Positions 1 to 8,830 of a stretch of DNA of 36,632 bases are shown in pieces. The stretch is from Dehalococcoidia bacterium (GTDB taxonomy: Bacteria; Chloroflexota; Dehalococcoidia; Lucifugimonadales; Lucifugimonadaceae): NCBI GenBank assembly GCA_030747175.1, contig JASLLE010000021.1:1-36632 (forward strand), read 5' to 3'. Position numbers and translations under genes: made by a program. How positions within the stretch are numbered: the stretch's first letter is position 1; each line of letters opens with the position of its first letter. The notes beneath the pieces were generated by a model that saw only the letters and a program-made list of their open reading frames with translations, was not told the origin of the DNA and did no database searches.

Positions 1-8
1 CACGTTCG

Positions 9-14
9 TATAAT
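9..14 (+). promoter_or_regulatory. Putative -10 box upstream of dnaJ
   Basis: A perfect TATAAT lies 53 bp before the dnaJ ATG. The matching -35 element would fall at or beyond the left edge, so only half the promoter can be judged. It suggests that dnaJ can be transcribed independently of any grpE/dnaK genes further left. No CIRCE-type inverted repeat is visible in the 67 bp available. Confidence 0.4.
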
Positions 15-67
15 GAAGCGTGTCTTATCGCGTCCAATGCCGTTCGACGAGTTAATTTGCAACGTCA

Positions 68-1198
68 ATGACCACAAAAACTGATTTTTACGAAACTCTC
101 GGTGTCGCACGTAACGCCACACCGGAGGACATCAAAAAGGCGTACCGCAAGCTGGCGTTCCAGTTCCACCCGGACCGGAACAAAGACGCCGGCGCCACGG
201 AACGGTTCAAGGAAATAAGCGAGGCGTACCAGGTCTTAAGCGACCCGAACCGTCGCGCTTCTTACGATCAGTTCGGCCATGCCGGGGCGAACGGCGCCGC
301 CGGTCGCGGTTTCGAAGGTTTTGAGGGGTTCGGTGGACTCGGGGACATTTTTGAGTCCTTCTTCGGCGGCGGACAGCGCCCGCAGGGCCCGGCGCGCGGC
401 CGGGACCTGGAGTACCGCACTGCGATCACCTTCATGGAGGCCGTTTTCGGGGCCGAGAAGGAGTTCGACATCAACCGGGTCGAACCCTGCGGCCGGTGCT
501 CGGGAAGCCGGGCGGAGCCGGGGACAACCGCTACACAGTGCGCTACCTGCAACGGCGCCGGCCAGGTACGCCGAATCCAGCGCAGCATCTTCGGCCAGTT
601 CGCGCAGATGTCAACGTGTTCCACCTGCCAGGGGGAAGGCTCCACGGTCTCGACGCCATGCACCCAGTGCAAGGGCGCGGGGAGAGAGCGCAAACACCGA
701 AAGATTTCTGTGAACGTCCCCGCCGGGGTGGATTCCGGGAGGCGGATCCGACTTCGATCAGAGGGAGAACCGGGAGATCCGGGCGCGCCGGCCGGCGATC
801 TGTACATACACGTCGAAGTCGAGTCCCACGAGATCTTTGAACGGGATGGCGACGATATTCTCATGAAGCTGGACGTCAACGTGGCGCGTGCCGCGCTCGG
901 GGCGACAACCCGGGTCCCGACGGTTGACGGACCGCAAGAACTCAAGATTCCAGCGGGCACTCAGTCGGGCCAGGCGTTCAGGATGCGGGATATGGGTGTG
1001 CCCCATCTCGGATCATCGGGCCGCCGTGGCGATCAGATCGTCATAATCAACGTGGCGATACCGAAGAAGCTGGACGACCGCCAGCGAGAGTTGCTGGAAG
1101 AACTCGCCGCCACGATGGGAGACGATATTTCTCCGGATGGCGATGAAGACGGCTGGCTCGGCAAGGTCAAAGACTTTATAAGCGGCGAAGGCAGTTGA
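68..1198 (+). CDS. dnaJ: Chaperone protein DnaJ (type I Hsp40)
   Basis: This is the cytoplasmic co-chaperone that delivers unfolded clients to DnaK and stimulates its ATPase. The N-terminal J domain (about residues 6-70) carries the HPD tripeptide (FHPDRN, about residue 34). A Gly/Phe-rich linker follows (about 75-110). A zinc-binding region (about 140-215) has four CxxC motifs: CGRC, CATC, CSTC and CTQC. The C-terminal substrate-binding and dimerisation domains follow. At 376 residues it is full length for type I DnaJ. The first motif reads CGRCSGS rather than CxxCxGxG, a mild deviation. The start is the ATG before the typical DFYETLGV, with a weak ribosome site. prmA and rsmE follow on the same strand, a common chaperone-adjacent arrangement. 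Confidence 0.97.
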   Translation: MTTKTDFYETLGVARNATPEDIKKAYRKLAFQFHPDRNKDAGATERFKEISEAYQVLSDPNRRASYDQFGHAGANGAAGRGFEGFEGFGGLGDIFESFFGGGQRPQGPARGRDLEYRTAITFMEAVFGAEKEFDINRVEPCGRCSGSRAEPGTTATQCATCNGAGQVRRIQRSIFGQFAQMSTCSTCQGEGSTVSTPCTQCKGAGRERKHRKISVNVPAGVDSGRRIRLRSEGEPGDPGAPAGDLYIHVEVESHEIFERDGDDILMKLDVNVARAALGATTRVPTVDGPQELKIPAGTQSGQAFRMRDMGVPHLGSSGRRGDQIVIINVAIPKKLDDRQRELLEELAATMGDDISPDGDEDGWLGKVKDFISGEGS

Positions 1199-1251
1199 CG
1201 CCGGTTCCCCGAACCACCGTCCCGGGTTGCGAGAGAAACGGCTAGCCTGAC

Positions 1252-2154
1252 ATGCCCTCGCAATGGCTTGAACTGAGCACCGAGGCGCCCGGGGAGTACG
1301 CCGAACCCCTGACTCACCTGTTCGCCCGTTACGGTGAAGGCGGTGTCGTTGTTGAAGAGGCCGGCGGATACAACCCGGACGAGGGCGAGACGCCACCGAC
1401 AGACGCGCCGGTTATTGTAAGAGCCTACCTGCCGATCGACGCCACGACGGACGACCGTCGCGCACGTATCGACATGGGGCTGCGACTGATCTCATACCTC
1501 CATCCGATCCCTCCCCTGAAAGAGCGGGTGCTGAAGGACCGGGAGTGGGAACTTCAGGAGTTTGAACCGGTACGCGTTGGCGAGAGACTGGTGATCGCGC
1601 CTGAAGGCTCAACCTGGGACGACACGCCGGACGACATCGTGATCAAGCTGGATCCGGGCCTGGCTTTCGGAACCGGCCACCACCCCACCACACGAATGTG
1701 CATGCTCTACCTTGAGAATACGGTCTTACAGGGATGTAAGGTCCTGGACCTGGGTTGTGGGTCCGGGATATTGACCCTGACCGCGTTCAAACTGGGCGCG
1801 GGATCGGTCGCCGGGCTCGATATCGAGGCCGACGCCATAAAGTCCAGCAACGAGAACCTGGGCAAAAACGGCCTCGCCGGGAAAGCGAACTTCCGACAGG
1901 GCAGCCTGCCGAACCCGATCGCGCCGGATGGAACTTTTGATATCGCCGTGGCTAACATATCCGCCAACGTCCTCATCGCACTCGCACCGCTCATACTGGC
2001 GAGCCTGGCGCCCGGCGGGGTATTCGTTGGATCGGGCCTGCTGGCCGAGCGCAAGGATGAAGTGGAGGCGGCCGTCAACGAGGCGGGCGCAGAGTTCACC
2101 GATCTCACAATATCGGGCGACTGGGCGGCATTTACCGCTGTCGTCCACAACTGA
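1252..2154 (+). CDS. prmA: Ribosomal protein L11 methyltransferase
   Basis: This is an AdoMet-dependent methyltransferase that methylates ribosomal protein L11. The N-terminal half (about 1-120) is the substrate-recognition region. The catalytic half starts at the family signature DPGLAFGTGHHPTT (about 131-144) and continues with the AdoMet-binding loop VLDLGCGSGILT and the acidic LDIEAD after the next strand. The later ANISANVL matches the NxxAN-type catalytic segment of PrmA. At 300 residues it has the normal length. It sits 53 bp after dnaJ and 21 bp before rsmE, so the three are probably co-transcribed. The signature has GHH where GTH is more usual; its effect is unknown. Confidence 0.95.
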   Translation: MPSQWLELSTEAPGEYAEPLTHLFARYGEGGVVVEEAGGYNPDEGETPPTDAPVIVRAYLPIDATTDDRRARIDMGLRLISYLHPIPPLKERVLKDREWELQEFEPVRVGERLVIAPEGSTWDDTPDDIVIKLDPGLAFGTGHHPTTRMCMLYLENTVLQGCKVLDLGCGSGILTLTAFKLGAGSVAGLDIEADAIKSSNENLGKNGLAGKANFRQGSLPNPIAPDGTFDIAVANISANVLIALAPLILASLAPGGVFVGSGLLAERKDEVEAAVNEAGAEFTDLTISGDWAAFTAVVHN

Positions 2155-2175
2155 TCGCAACCGAGTAGGTAGCCC

Positions 2176-2931
2176 ATGCACCGGTTTTACCTGCCGGACG
2201 GAATATCCGCAGAAGGCCCGATCCAGCTTCCACGTGAAGTCGCCAGGCAGTTGTCGCGTGTCCTCAGGATGCGGCCCGGCGAGGAGATCGGCGTCTTTGA
2301 CGGAAGTGGCTCGCAGTGGACGGTCAAACTCGACGACGTCTCTTCCCGCTCCGCCGAGGGACACGTCGTCGATGTCATCCGTCCGGGTACGGAACCCCGG
2401 GTCGATATCACGCTGTATCAGTCGCTTATCGACGCGACGCAGTTCGAACTTGTTCTCCAGAAAGGCGTCGAGCTTGGCGTGAAACGCTTCGTGCCGCTGT
2501 TGACGGAGAGGGTGTCCGGGGCAGGATCGACGGGCGCTTCTGAAAGCCGCCGGGCGCGCTGGGCAAAGATTGTGCAGGAGGCGGCCGAGCAGTCCGGCCG
2601 CGTGTTCGTACCCGAAGTAGCGGCTCCCCTCGCGTTGGACGGCGCCTTTAACAAACCGCCCACAGGACTGTTCATCGTCCCGTGGGAAGGCGAAACCTCT
2701 CGAACTCTGCGTGAGGTGCTCCAGGTACCGGAGCCGGGCTCGACAGACGCCATCAGCATCGTTATCGGGCCCAAGGGTGGCCTCACCGGGGCCGAGATCG
2801 AATACCTGGAAGAACGCGGAGCGCTGCCGGTGACCCTGGGCAGCCGCATCCTTCGTGCGGAGACCGCCGCGATCGCTACCGTCAGCGCTGTGCTGTACGA
2901 GATGGGCGAGCTTGGAGTAGCAACCAGCTAG
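2176..2931 (+). CDS. rsmE: 16S rRNA (uracil-1498-N3)-methyltransferase RsmE
   Basis: This SPOUT-fold enzyme methylates N3 of U1498 in 16S rRNA. The N-terminal PUA-like domain (MHRFYLP to about residue 70) is typical of the family. The C-terminal knot region has LQKGVELGV, then EAAEQSGR (about 137-144), IGPKGGLT (about 196-203) and LGSRILRAETA (about 222-232). These are the usual AdoMet-binding knot motifs; IGPKGG replaces the commoner IGPEGG. The length of 251 residues is normal. It ends in TAG, which shows that TAG terminates ordinary genes in this genome. It is convergent with gpsA, with 37 bp between the stops and no clear terminator hairpin. Confidence 0.94.
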   Translation: MHRFYLPDGISAEGPIQLPREVARQLSRVLRMRPGEEIGVFDGSGSQWTVKLDDVSSRSAEGHVVDVIRPGTEPRVDITLYQSLIDATQFELVLQKGVELGVKRFVPLLTERVSGAGSTGASESRRARWAKIVQEAAEQSGRVFVPEVAAPLALDGAFNKPPTGLFIVPWEGETSRTLREVLQVPEPGSTDAISIVIGPKGGLTGAEIEYLEERGALPVTLGSRILRAETAAIATVSAVLYEMGELGVATS

Positions 2932-2968
2932 CCACGGCCCGCAATCCCGGTCCGTTATCGGGGCGCCG

Positions 2969-3973
2969 TTATCGCGACGACCCCGTTTCCGAAACAGGCG
3001 CACGGGTCATCAGGCCCTCGACCGCCGACTGAGGATCGAGCTCCCCGGCCAGAACGGCGCCCGTTACCCTGGCTATCGGCATGTCCACGCCGAGAGACTC
3101 AGCCACGGCAAGCGCGGCACGCGTCGTTGTAACGCCTTCAGCGACCTGGTCCATGCCGGCGACGATCTCGGCCGCTGACCGGCCCTTCGCCAGTTCCTGC
3201 CCTACGTACCTGTTCCGGGACAACCCGCTGTAACAGGTGGTGATCAGATCACCCATGCCGGACAGACCGGAAAACGTCTCGGCCCGAGCTCCCATCGCCA
3301 CGCCGAGTCGTGTGATTTCGGCAAGTCCCCGGGTCACAAAAGCTGACTTGCCGTTGTTCCCCAGGCCATGTCCGTCGATAAAACCGGCGCCGATTGCGAT
3401 GATGTTCTTGAGCGCGCCCCCGAGTTCAACCCCGATCAGATCGGAGCTTGTGTAAACGCGAAAAACGCGCGAATTCAAGATGCCCTGTGCCGTCGCGGCA
3501 GTCGACTCATCGCTATGCGCCACGGTGGTAGTCGCCGGCTTGCCCTCGGCGATCTCCAGAGCAAGGTTCGGGCCGGACAGCGCGCCGACATCATCACGGC
3601 CAAGCGCGGCCCCGGCAATTTGTGACATCCGACGGCCGGTGGCTTCGTCGATGCCTTTTGAGGCGCTAATCACTGTCGCCTGCTGCCCTATGGAAGCGGC
3701 GATCTGTCGAACGTTTTCGGCGACCCATGCCGAGGGAACGGCAAGCAAGACCAGGTCCGCCCCACCAAACGCCTCGTCTGGCGCCGCGCTGACCCTCAAC
3801 CCGTCAGGGAAGTCGATCCCGGGCAGAAACCGATCATTCCTCCGCGTCCCCTGCAGCAGGTCGGCGTCGGTCTCGGTTCGCGCCCACATCGTGACATCAT
3901 GTCCGTTGCGTGCCAGCGAAATAGCGAGCGTGGTACCCCAGCTCGTAGTTCCCACGATTCCCACTCGCGCCAT
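2969..3973 (-). CDS. gpsA: Glycerol-3-phosphate dehydrogenase [NAD(P)+]
   Basis: This enzyme reduces dihydroxyacetone phosphate to sn-glycerol 3-phosphate, the phospholipid backbone. The N-terminal Rossmann domain begins MARVGIVGTTSWGTTLA, where GTTSWG replaces the usual GAGSWG. SKGID, LSGPNLALEIA and the ALKN segment with the catalytic Lys follow, then the C-terminal helical domain with GLSGMGDLITTCYS and SRNR. The open frame extends 11 codons further, but the ATG at 3973 is preferred: AGGAAG lies 7 bases before it, and homologs start directly at the Rossmann strand. The gene begins 10 bases after the plsY stop. Its product feeds the acyltransferase encoded next door, which explains the pairing. 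Confidence 0.95.
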   Translation of the reverse strand: MARVGIVGTTSWGTTLAISLARNGHDVTMWARTETDADLLQGTRRNDRFLPGIDFPDGLRVSAAPDEAFGGADLVLLAVPSAWVAENVRQIAASIGQQATVISASKGIDEATGRRMSQIAGAALGRDDVGALSGPNLALEIAEGKPATTTVAHSDESTAATAQGILNSRVFRVYTSSDLIGVELGGALKNIIAIGAGFIDGHGLGNNGKSAFVTRGLAEITRLGVAMGARAETFSGLSGMGDLITTCYSGLSRNRYVGQELAKGRSAAEIVAGMDQVAEGVTTTRAALAVAESLGVDMPIARVTGAVLAGELDPQSAVEGLMTRAPVSETGSSR

Positions 3974-3983
3974 GTAACGCTTC

Positions 3984-4625
3984 CTAACTGTGGCGCGTTC
4001 GGGCACGCGTAGGTTTGCCCGGTTCTGTCACCGGTTGTTCGGTCCCCGACATCAGGCGGCTGATGTTGTCGAAATGCCGAACGAAGATCATTCCAGCGGT
4101 AACCACGGAAAAGATCAGGTACTCCATGGGCGCCAGTCCGGTGATGGCGAGAACTGTCAGCGCTATGGCGCCGAGGGTAGTGCCGAACAGTGATCCGACC
4201 GACACGTATTTTGTGACGGTGACGATAACCCACCCGGCTGCCGTTACGCCCGCCGCTATGGGCGAGAGAGCGATCAGGGCGCCCCAGCCCGTCAAGACGC
4301 CCTTGCCGCCCCTGAAACCGGAGAAGACCGGCCAGCTGTGGCCGGCGACTACCGCAACCCCGGTCAGCGCCTGCGCATATTCGTTGCCGTCCGTGGCGGC
4401 CCACGCTATGCCGACGGCGATCGCGCCTTTTGCGATGTCCAGTCCGACCACGGTTGCAGCGGGAATCCGCCCGAGGGTGCGATATACGTTTGTCGACCCG
4501 GTGCTTCCGCTACCGTAACGGCGGATATCTACCCCGCGGATCAGCTTGCCGACCGCCAGCCCGGTTGGCAATGCGCCGAGCAGGTAGGCGACGATCAGGG
4601 ATCCGGTGAACAGCACGGGATCCAT
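3984..4625 (-). CDS. plsY: Glycerol-3-phosphate acyltransferase PlsY
   Basis: This integral membrane enzyme transfers an acyl group from acyl-phosphate to glycerol 3-phosphate in the first step of phosphatidate synthesis. Several hydrophobic helices are visible. The three family motifs are recognisable: GSGSTGSTN (usually GSGNxGATN), FRGGKGVLTG, and the C-terminal HFDNISRLMSGTE. The ATG at 4625 overlaps the der stop as TGATG, implying translational coupling; a TTG one codon earlier is also possible. The C-terminus is a short basic tail. The adjacent gpsA makes the substrate. The Asn to Ser change in motif 1 is unusual but may be lineage-specific. Confidence 0.94.
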   Translation of the reverse strand: MDPVLFTGSLIVAYLLGALPTGLAVGKLIRGVDIRRYGSGSTGSTNVYRTLGRIPAATVVGLDIAKGAIAVGIAWAATDGNEYAQALTGVAVVAGHSWPVFSGFRGGKGVLTGWGALIALSPIAAGVTAAGWVIVTVTKYVSVGSLFGTTLGAIALTVLAITGLAPMEYLIFSVVTAGMIFVRHFDNISRLMSGTEQPVTEPGKPTRARTRHS

Positions 4626-5953
4626 CAAGCTCCCCCTACGAACCTTAATCGGAGCGGGCTGCCGTCAAATCCAAAGGCATCCCGAAGACGGTTGTCGAGA
4701 TACCGTCGATACGAGAAGTGTATTAAGTCCGGGTTCGCCATGTGGAAAGTGAACGTAGGAGGGCCGGTTCGGGTCTGGGCAACTTTGCGTAATCGTACCC
4801 GCCGATATCCCCCCCGCGGCGGCGGGTGTGCGCCGAGGGCGTCGATGACCACCCGGGTAAGATCGCCGGGGGCCACCTGCCTGGTCCACTCGGCGTGGGT
4901 GGCGACGGTGGCCTTCAACAGGCGGTCAAGTCCACGCCCCGTCAGGGCCGACGTGAACACGATCGAGGAGTTTGGGAGAAACTTGAAACGATCCCTGATC
5001 TCTTCTTCGGCCTCTTCACGGGTCAGTTTTAATTCCCGCGCCAGATCCCATTTGTTGACCACCACGACCATGCCCCGTGATGCCTCTGCGGCGAAACCGC
5101 CGACGTGAAGGTCTTGCGCCGTGACCATCTCTGATGCGTCCAGGACGATCAGCGTTGTATGCGAGCGCTCGATCGCCTGGATGGTGCGCAGGGCGCTGTA
5201 CTTTTCAATGCCCTGTTCTGTCTTGCCGCGTCGTCGAAGCCCGGCCGTGTCGATGAACACCAGGCCGGTTTCGACCCCGGTATTCCCGTCGACGTAGTTG
5301 TACCTGCTATCGACAGAATCCCTCGTCGTGCCCGGGATGTCGCTTACCAGCGCCCGTTCTTCGCCCGTAAGGGCGTTTAGAAGGGCGGACTTGCCGACGT
5401 TCGGGCGTCCGACGATGGCGATCCGCACATCGCGCCCGGTCTCCTCTTCTTCCTCCGTGACAACGGAGTCCATCACGACGTTCATGAGATCGCTTATGCC
5501 CATGTTGTGATAAGCGCTGATCGGGATGGGATCGCCCAGGTCGAGCTCGTACGCTTCGACCGCCTGCTGTTCCCGTTCAATATTGTCGGCCTTGTTGGCC
5601 GCCAGGATTACGGGCTTGTCGTAACGTCGGATCAGGTTTGCCGCGTCCCGGTCTGCGTCGGTTAGTCCGTGATCCGTATCGGTGACGAAGATCAGGGAGT
5701 CGGCTTCATCGAGCGCCTTCAGGACCTGCGACCGCATATCCGGCCAGAAGATGTCCTCGCTGTTGCCCTCGATGCCCGCCGTGTCCACAAGGATGTAGCG
5801 CTCGTTGCCCCATGAAGCGTCCGCGGAGACCCGGTCACGCGTCGTACCTGCCGTGTCGCTCACGACCGCGATGCGTTCGCCCGCGAGCCGGTTGAACAGG
5901 GTTGATTTACCGACGTTCGGCCGTCCGACTATCGCGACTACCGGGAGTGCCAC
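4625..5953 (-). CDS. der: GTPase Der (EngA), ribosome assembly
   Basis: Der is an essential tandem GTPase for 50S subunit maturation. GTPase domain 1 has GRPNVGKS (about residue 8), DTAG and NKAD. Domain 2 has a second GRPNVGKS (about 182), DTAGLRRRGK and NKWD. The C-terminal KH-like domain contains HPPPRGG and ends RLRFVGGA. At 442 residues it has the usual length. It starts 4 bases after the argF stop and overlaps plsY by one base, so the cluster is probably a single transcript. The linker between the G domains is acidic (VVTEEEEETG), as is common in Der. Confidence 0.96.
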   Translation of the reverse strand: MALPVVAIVGRPNVGKSTLFNRLAGERIAVVSDTAGTTRDRVSADASWGNERYILVDTAGIEGNSEDIFWPDMRSQVLKALDEADSLIFVTDTDHGLTDADRDAANLIRRYDKPVILAANKADNIEREQQAVEAYELDLGDPIPISAYHNMGISDLMNVVMDSVVTEEEEETGRDVRIAIVGRPNVGKSALLNALTGEERALVSDIPGTTRDSVDSRYNYVDGNTGVETGLVFIDTAGLRRRGKTEQGIEKYSALRTIQAIERSHTTLIVLDASEMVTAQDLHVGGFAAEASRGMVVVVNKWDLARELKLTREEAEEEIRDRFKFLPNSSIVFTSALTGRGLDRLLKATVATHAEWTRQVAPGDLTRVVIDALGAHPPPRGGYRRVRLRKVAQTRTGPPTFTFHMANPDLIHFSYRRYLDNRLRDAFGFDGSPLRLRFVGGA

Positions 5954-5957
5954 GAGG

Positions 5958-6878
5958 TCAGTCTCCCGAGAACAGGAAATGCAGGAGGCCTGCCTGCGCG
6001 TGAAGTCGATTTTCCGCCTGGTCGAAGGCTATCGAACGGGGATCGGTGAGGAGGCCGTCCGAGATCTCCTCTCCCGGGTGTGCCGGGAGGTCGTGCATGA
6101 AGTTGACTCCGTCGGGTGCTTTATCAAGCAGATCAGGATTGACCTGGTAGCCCTTGAAAGCCTCAAGCCGGATCCTTGTCTCTTCTTCCTGGCCCATGCT
6201 TGTCCACACGTCGGTGTATACGACATCGGCGTCCCTCACGGCTTCGGATGGGTCCGTGACCAGCTTCAGGCTTCCGCCGCTGGCTGCGCTGATCACGTTT
6301 GCGTGTTTGGCGGCCGAATCCGGCAAGACGTAACCGTCCGGGGACGCAATGGTGAGGTGTCCGCCGGTAGATGCCATTCCGAGCGCGAGACTGATGGCGA
6401 CATTGTTGCCGTCGCCGATGTAAGCAACCCGAACACCCTCTAACGATCCCTTTGCCTCTTCGATGGTCTGGAGGTCCGCCAGGGTCTGGCAGGGGTGCTC
6501 TCCGTCGGTCAGGGCGTTGATGACCGGGATGGTCGCCGCAGAAGCGAACTGTTCCAGGATCCCGTGATCGAACGTGCGGATGATCGCTACGTCCGCCATG
6601 CGTGACATGACGCGCGCAACGTCCTCCACCGGCTCGCGCTTGCCGAGTCCAACCTCCTCGGGTGAGAAGTAAATCGGGTGCCCCCCGAGCCGGGTTATGC
6701 CGACCTCGAAGCTGAGCTTGGTGCGAAGGGACGGTTTCTCGAACAGGATCGCAACGGATTTACCTGCCAGCGCCTGTGATGGCTCTCCCGCCTTCAAAGC
6801 TCGCCCTCGCGCGATCACCTCTCGAACCTCTGAAGGCGCGAGATCCGTGACCGAGAGGAAGTGGCGAACGTTGCCCAT
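5958..6878 (-). CDS. argF: Ornithine carbamoyltransferase (altered active-site motif)
   Basis: This enzyme makes citrulline from ornithine and carbamoyl phosphate in arginine synthesis. The carbamoyl-phosphate loop is FEKPSLRTKLSFE, and EHPCQTLADLQT and DVVYTDVWTSMGQE are well preserved; the last contains the SMG loop used for ornithine. The motif that normally reads HCLPAHRGEE is HDLPAHPGEE here. The ornithine-contacting Cys is therefore Asp, and a following Arg is Pro. The frame opens with GTG at 6917, but the ATG at 6878 (MGNVRHFLSVTDL) matches the family start and gives 306 residues. Because of the altered motif, a related carbamoyltransferase with another amino substrate is possible. It is first in the argF-der-plsY-gpsA run. 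Confidence 0.85.
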   Translation of the reverse strand: MGNVRHFLSVTDLAPSEVREVIARGRALKAGEPSQALAGKSVAILFEKPSLRTKLSFEVGITRLGGHPIYFSPEEVGLGKREPVEDVARVMSRMADVAIIRTFDHGILEQFASAATIPVINALTDGEHPCQTLADLQTIEEAKGSLEGVRVAYIGDGNNVAISLALGMASTGGHLTIASPDGYVLPDSAAKHANVISAASGGSLKLVTDPSEAVRDADVVYTDVWTSMGQEEETRIRLEAFKGYQVNPDLLDKAPDGVNFMHDLPAHPGEEISDGLLTDPRSIAFDQAENRLHAQAGLLHFLFSGD

Positions 6879-6939
6879 GTCGAGTGTCCCGTGAATATCA
6901 GCTCTGCGTTCAGGCACGTTTGCGGAAACGCGAAGAGTA

Positions 6940-6945
6940 ATTGTA
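6940..6945 (-). promoter_or_regulatory. Candidate -10 box for the argF cluster
   Basis: On the minus strand TACAAT lies about 60 bases before the preferred argF ATG and 22 bases before the alternative GTG. No good -35 hexamer is seen 16-18 bases upstream, so this is a weak prediction. The 294 bp between argF and the next divergent gene must contain both outward promoters. Confidence 0.3.
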
Positions 6946-7043
6946 TTCCCCTTATGTACGGGACAGCCGAAGAAGGGAGCGAGTAGGACCGAATCAGGAA
7001 ATGATTGAGCCGTGGATCACGGTCTGCATCAATTCTGTAATGA

Positions 7044-7062
7044 AGGTTTCACACAGGTTTCA
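7044..7062 (+). promoter_or_regulatory. 11-bp-period direct repeat, candidate operator
   Basis: AGGTTTCA occurs at 7044-7051 and again at 7055-7062, so the starts are exactly one DNA turn apart. OmpR/PhoB-type winged helices bind such tandem half-sites. A weak -10-like TTATCT at 7075-7080 would place the second copy over the -35 region of a promoter for the secreted protein at 7173. The FHA-winged-helix protein encoded at 11671-12375 is an obvious candidate binder, but that link is inference. Confidence 0.35.
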
Positions 7063-7172
7063 GGCTACCGCGAATTATCTGTGGTGAGCAGTCGCTAGAT
7101 TCAATCCCAACGACCGGAACGAACGTCAACCGTGGCGTTCTTCCGAAACGGGGAGTATCCAGGAGATTCACC

Positions 7173-8816
7173 ATGTTAGCGAACGGAATTCGGGTGTTTG
7201 CAGGAACGGCTGTCGCGGCGAGCCTGATCGTCGCGAGTACCGCGGCGGCTCTGACCACAAGCGGGGATGACTTTAACGATGGCGTCATAGATCCAGCCAT
7301 CTGGGAAGCGCCGAGTCATTCTCCGCGAACAAGCGTTGTTGAGACCAATGGCCGGCTCGAAATAAGTCATGCGCCACACGCCGAAAACGATCCCGGTGGA
7401 GAGACCTGGGGCGCCGCTCTCGATAGCCGCTGTGAATTACACGATGATTTCGACATTCAAGTCGCTTTCCAACTTCTGGATTGGCCAGGAGGAACCCCGG
7501 GAACACCGGGCAGCCCGTACGGAAACGGTATGCGCATCGCACTTGGAACCGACGCCGGCTGGCTTGAGCGGACAAGTTTCAGCAGGAACGAGATCGACGA
7601 AAACTATTACTTTGGTGGTGATTACGGCGAGATCGACATCGTCGATGTCGGGCAGATTCCCGGAGACCACCTGCTGGGCGGTTTGAGACTGGAGCGCGTC
7701 GGAAGCAAACTGACCGCGTCCTACGAGGACTCGCCTGGCGGAACCTGGGTGAAAATCGCGACCCATTACGCAACCCCTACCCCTACTCGGTTCATGCTCA
7801 ATACGTGGAGCCACGACGAGTATTTTGCGGACAGGTTTGTAAAGGTCGCCTTCGACAACATAAGCGTTACGGCCGACGACATTACCTGTGGCGGGGGAGG
7901 CGGTCAGTCGGGCGGAAACCAGGGTATGGGCAACATCGTCTTTGCCGGGAACGGGTTCGCAGAGTCCGTGTTTTACGACAACATCCCACGTCCGGACGGC
8001 ATCGTGGTCAAGAACAACGGCCAACTGCTCGTCGTAAATGAACTGGGACCGGACGGCCCGTTCGTCCTGAAAGCGCGCCGAGGTGAGTCGTATGACACCA
8101 ATGACGCGATCACGCCCCTGGGCCATCCATTCGACAACCCCGACGATATGGTTGAGGGTCAGAACAAGCAACTGTATGTCGCCGACGGCCAGGGTCAGAC
8201 TGTATTCCGAGTTTCGTCGTATGGCGGACCGGCAGTACCGTTTGTGACGACCGCGACGACCGGATCGCCCGATTTCAGCCCGTTTGGCGTAGCAATCGCC
8301 CCGAGTGGATTCAACGGCCCGAACGTCAATCCCGGCGACCTGATTGTCGCCGACAACGGTGACGGACAGCAGAACTGGGCGGTGTGGTCCGTAAGCCAGA
8401 CGACCGGGCAGGCGAAGATCATTGCCGGGGGTAACGCTTTCCAGGGCGGACCGCTGCTGGTCGACTTCGACAAGAACGGAACCCTGTACGTCTTTGAGAA
8501 TCCGGACCCGACCGGGGATGGCCGTGTCGTCACCCTGGACGCATTCGGCAACGTATCCCCGGTGGTAAACGGGATTCAGCAGTGGCAGGCTCTCGCCATT
8601 CATCCGATTACCGGTCAGGTCTACTACAAGCAGGACGTTGGCGTTCTGTTCCGGGTATCCAGAGTGACCGGCCAGCCAGAACTGTTCGCTTCGAACATCG
8701 GAGACTTCCAGGCGATGGAGTTCAACCAGGACGATACGGCGCTCTACATCAGCGCGACCGATCGGGAACAGGTCATCGAGATTGCCGGCTCGTCCAATGA
8801 TTGGCGTCGGCCGTAA
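7173..8816 (+). CDS. Secreted protein: lectin-like domain plus predicted beta-propeller
   Basis: Not a recognised named family. Residues 1-26 form a Sec signal peptide ending in an Ala-rich cleavage region. Residues about 32-240 form a beta-rich domain (DDFNDGVIDPAIW to DDITC) resembling concanavalin/LamG-type jelly rolls. A closely similar copy ends the frame at 9698-11614, and both copies keep one Cys near the first third (Cys87 here) and one at the end (Cys239), probably a disulfide. A Gly-rich linker (about 240-253) leads to repeats of the NHL/SMP-30 type with LYVADGQG, LIVADNGDG and LYVFENPD, suggesting a propeller to about residue 540. The start is well supported by AGGAGA 6 bases before the ATG. 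The likely role is extracytoplasmic binding, perhaps of glycan or of the kinase ectodomain; no catalytic motif was identified. Confidence 0.85.
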   Translation: MLANGIRVFAGTAVAASLIVASTAAALTTSGDDFNDGVIDPAIWEAPSHSPRTSVVETNGRLEISHAPHAENDPGGETWGAALDSRCELHDDFDIQVAFQLLDWPGGTPGTPGSPYGNGMRIALGTDAGWLERTSFSRNEIDENYYFGGDYGEIDIVDVGQIPGDHLLGGLRLERVGSKLTASYEDSPGGTWVKIATHYATPTPTRFMLNTWSHDEYFADRFVKVAFDNISVTADDITCGGGGGQSGGNQGMGNIVFAGNGFAESVFYDNIPRPDGIVVKNNGQLLVVNELGPDGPFVLKARRGESYDTNDAITPLGHPFDNPDDMVEGQNKQLYVADGQGQTVFRVSSYGGPAVPFVTTATTGSPDFSPFGVAIAPSGFNGPNVNPGDLIVADNGDGQQNWAVWSVSQTTGQAKIIAGGNAFQGGPLLVDFDKNGTLYVFENPDPTGDGRVVTLDAFGNVSPVVNGIQQWQALAIHPITGQVYYKQDVGVLFRVSRVTGQPELFASNIGDFQAMEFNQDDTALYISATDREQVIEIAGSSNDWRRP

Positions 8817-8830
8817 CTTGAGGATTCTCG

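Noticed and set aside
268-960. 230-codon open frame opposite dnaJ
   Set aside because: Shadow of dnaJ in GC-rich DNA: Ser/Pro/Arg-rich, no domain, and dnaJ is certain.
2952-2974. Direct repeat CCGTTATCG with 14-bp period between rsmE and gpsA
   Set aside because: Overlaps the gpsA stop between two convergent gene ends, where an operator makes little sense; probably chance.
1726-3003. 425-codon open frame opposite prmA and rsmE
   Set aside because: Covers two well-supported genes; its translation is Arg/Gly-rich without any motif.
7437-8603. 388-codon open frame opposite the secreted-protein gene
   Set aside because: The plus-strand gene has a signal peptide, ribosome site and a domain repeated elsewhere; the reverse frame has none.
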